From Verrucomicrobiota bacterium (lineage in GTDB: Bacteria; Verrucomicrobiota; Verrucomicrobiia; Limisphaerales; UBA1100): DNA of 5,287 bases. The position numbers and the translations under genes are program-made. A model generated the notes under the pieces. That model saw only the letters and a list, made by a program, of their open reading frames with translations. It had not been told where the DNA came from and searched no databases. Location of the stretch: positions 1-5,287 of the forward strand of contig JAPKDK010000214.1 in NCBI GenBank assembly GCA_028872645.1, read 5' to 3'. This document shows positions 4,621 through 5,287 of this stretch, piece after piece (positions within the stretch are counted from its first letter, which is position 1; each line of letters starts with the position of its first letter).

Positions 4621-5287
4621 ATGCGCACATTACTCTTGTCTCTATTTACCGTCTCCACACTCATGGCGGCGGGGGTGCCCTCGGCGGCGGAACGGTTTGG
4701 ATTTCTGGGCCCGGAAATTTTTCCGGTCGGCCGGGGGATTGATAATATTCGCCAAGCGGATCTCGATGGCGATGGGCGGCGCGATTTGGTTTTAGTCAAT
4801 AATCCGCGCAGTAAAATTACGCTGCTTTACAATCGCACGGGCGGCAAGCCGGCGAAGGTCACGGAGGACACGGTGAACGCGCTGCCGCCGGATGCGCGGT
4901 TTCGGATTGAATCCATCCCATCGGAGAAACGCATTTCCAGTTTGGTGGTAGCGGATTTGAATGGCGACAAAAAGCCGGACCTTGCGTACTACGGCGAGCC
5001 GAATGAATTGCTGGTGCAATATCGCGAGGCCAAAGGCTGGGGCGCGCCGAAGCGTTGGGCGCTGCGCGACGGGCAACTCAGCCCCAAGGCGCTGGGCACG
5101 GGAGATCTCAACGGCGATGGCCGCACGGATTTGTTGTTGCTGGGCGAATCGAAATTGTACGTGCTGTATCAGGACGCCAAGGGCGCGCTGGGCAAACCGG
5201 TGGCCCTCCCGCTGGCGGGCAGCGTGAAGGCCTTTCAAGTGGTGGATCTCGATGGCGACCGGCGCAGTGATTTGGCGTTGATGAATT
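4621..5287 (+). CDS. Exported FG-GAP/VCBS repeat protein (3' end beyond window)
   Basis: The frame is open to the right edge, with 222 complete codons visible. MRTLLLSLFTVSTLMAAGVPSAA is a typical Sec signal peptide, probably cleaved near residue 23 (SAA before ER), so the protein is exported. Four calcium-binding-type loops follow: DLDGDGRRDL (47-56), DLNGDKKPDL (112-121), DLNGDGRTDL (162-171) and DLDGDRRSDL (209-218). Each is followed by a hydrophobic strand, at intervals of 65, 50 and 47 residues. This is the FG-GAP/VCBS pattern of beta-propeller blades, as in integrin alpha chains and many large secreted proteins. Such domains mediate adhesion, carbohydrate binding or scaffolding; the partner here is unknown. 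The ATG at 4621 gives the cleanest signal peptide. An in-frame ATG at 4597 would add eight residues (MFWPYLLI) and cannot be excluded. Neither has a Shine-Dalgarno. More blades or another domain probably lie beyond the window. Confidence 0.9.
   Translation, partial: MRTLLLSLFTVSTLMAAGVPSAAERFGFLGPEIFPVGRGIDNIRQADLDGDGRRDLVLVNNPRSKITLLYNRTGGKPAKVTEDTVNALPPDARFRIESIPSEKRISSLVVADLNGDKKPDLAYYGEPNELLVQYREAKGWGAPKRWALRDGQLSPKALGTGDLNGDGRTDLLLLGESKLYVLYQDAKGALGKPVALPLAGSVKAFQVVDLDGDRRSDLALMN

Overview
The window looks like chromosomal DNA from a GC-rich Gram-negative bacterium. A member of the Verrucomicrobiota or a related PVC-group lineage is my best guess. This rests on the base composition, the mostly absent Shine-Dalgarno sequences, an exported FG-GAP repeat protein and the 'CGCCAAG'-type intergenic repeats. 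No 16S or other taxonomic marker is present, so the assignment is inference.

Layout. The left 2.37 kb is a tight three-gene operon on the minus strand, transcribed right to left. It starts with a LolD/MacB-type ABC ATPase (1689-2369). An FtsX/MacB-like permease follows (457-1692), with an ATGA start/stop overlap. Last comes a histidine-rich lipoprotein (455 to beyond the left edge), one base after the permease stop. Divergently transcribed from it is glyceraldehyde-3-phosphate dehydrogenase (2486-3514), with a good sigma-70-type promoter and a strong UUCG-loop terminator, so it is probably a single-gene unit. To its right on the plus strand are a small uncharacterised protein (3690-3983), a 15-bp hairpin, a UPF0047/YjbQ-family protein (4054-4476), an imperfect inverted repeat of about 77 bp (4490-4566), and the 5' part of an exported FG-GAP/VCBS repeat protein (4621 to the right edge).

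How the genes work together. GAPDH and the YjbQ-family protein are housekeeping or broadly conserved functions with no obvious link to their neighbours. The minus-strand operon is the most interesting unit. An ABC ATPase, an FtsX-fold permease and a metal-binding-looking lipoprotein together recall the zinc-regulated zrg-type clusters of Vibrio. This suggests an envelope system for handling zinc or another transition metal, though a lipoprotein-trafficking or MacB-like role cannot be excluded. A second point of interest is the pair of related intergenic repeats after the GAPDH and YjbQ genes.
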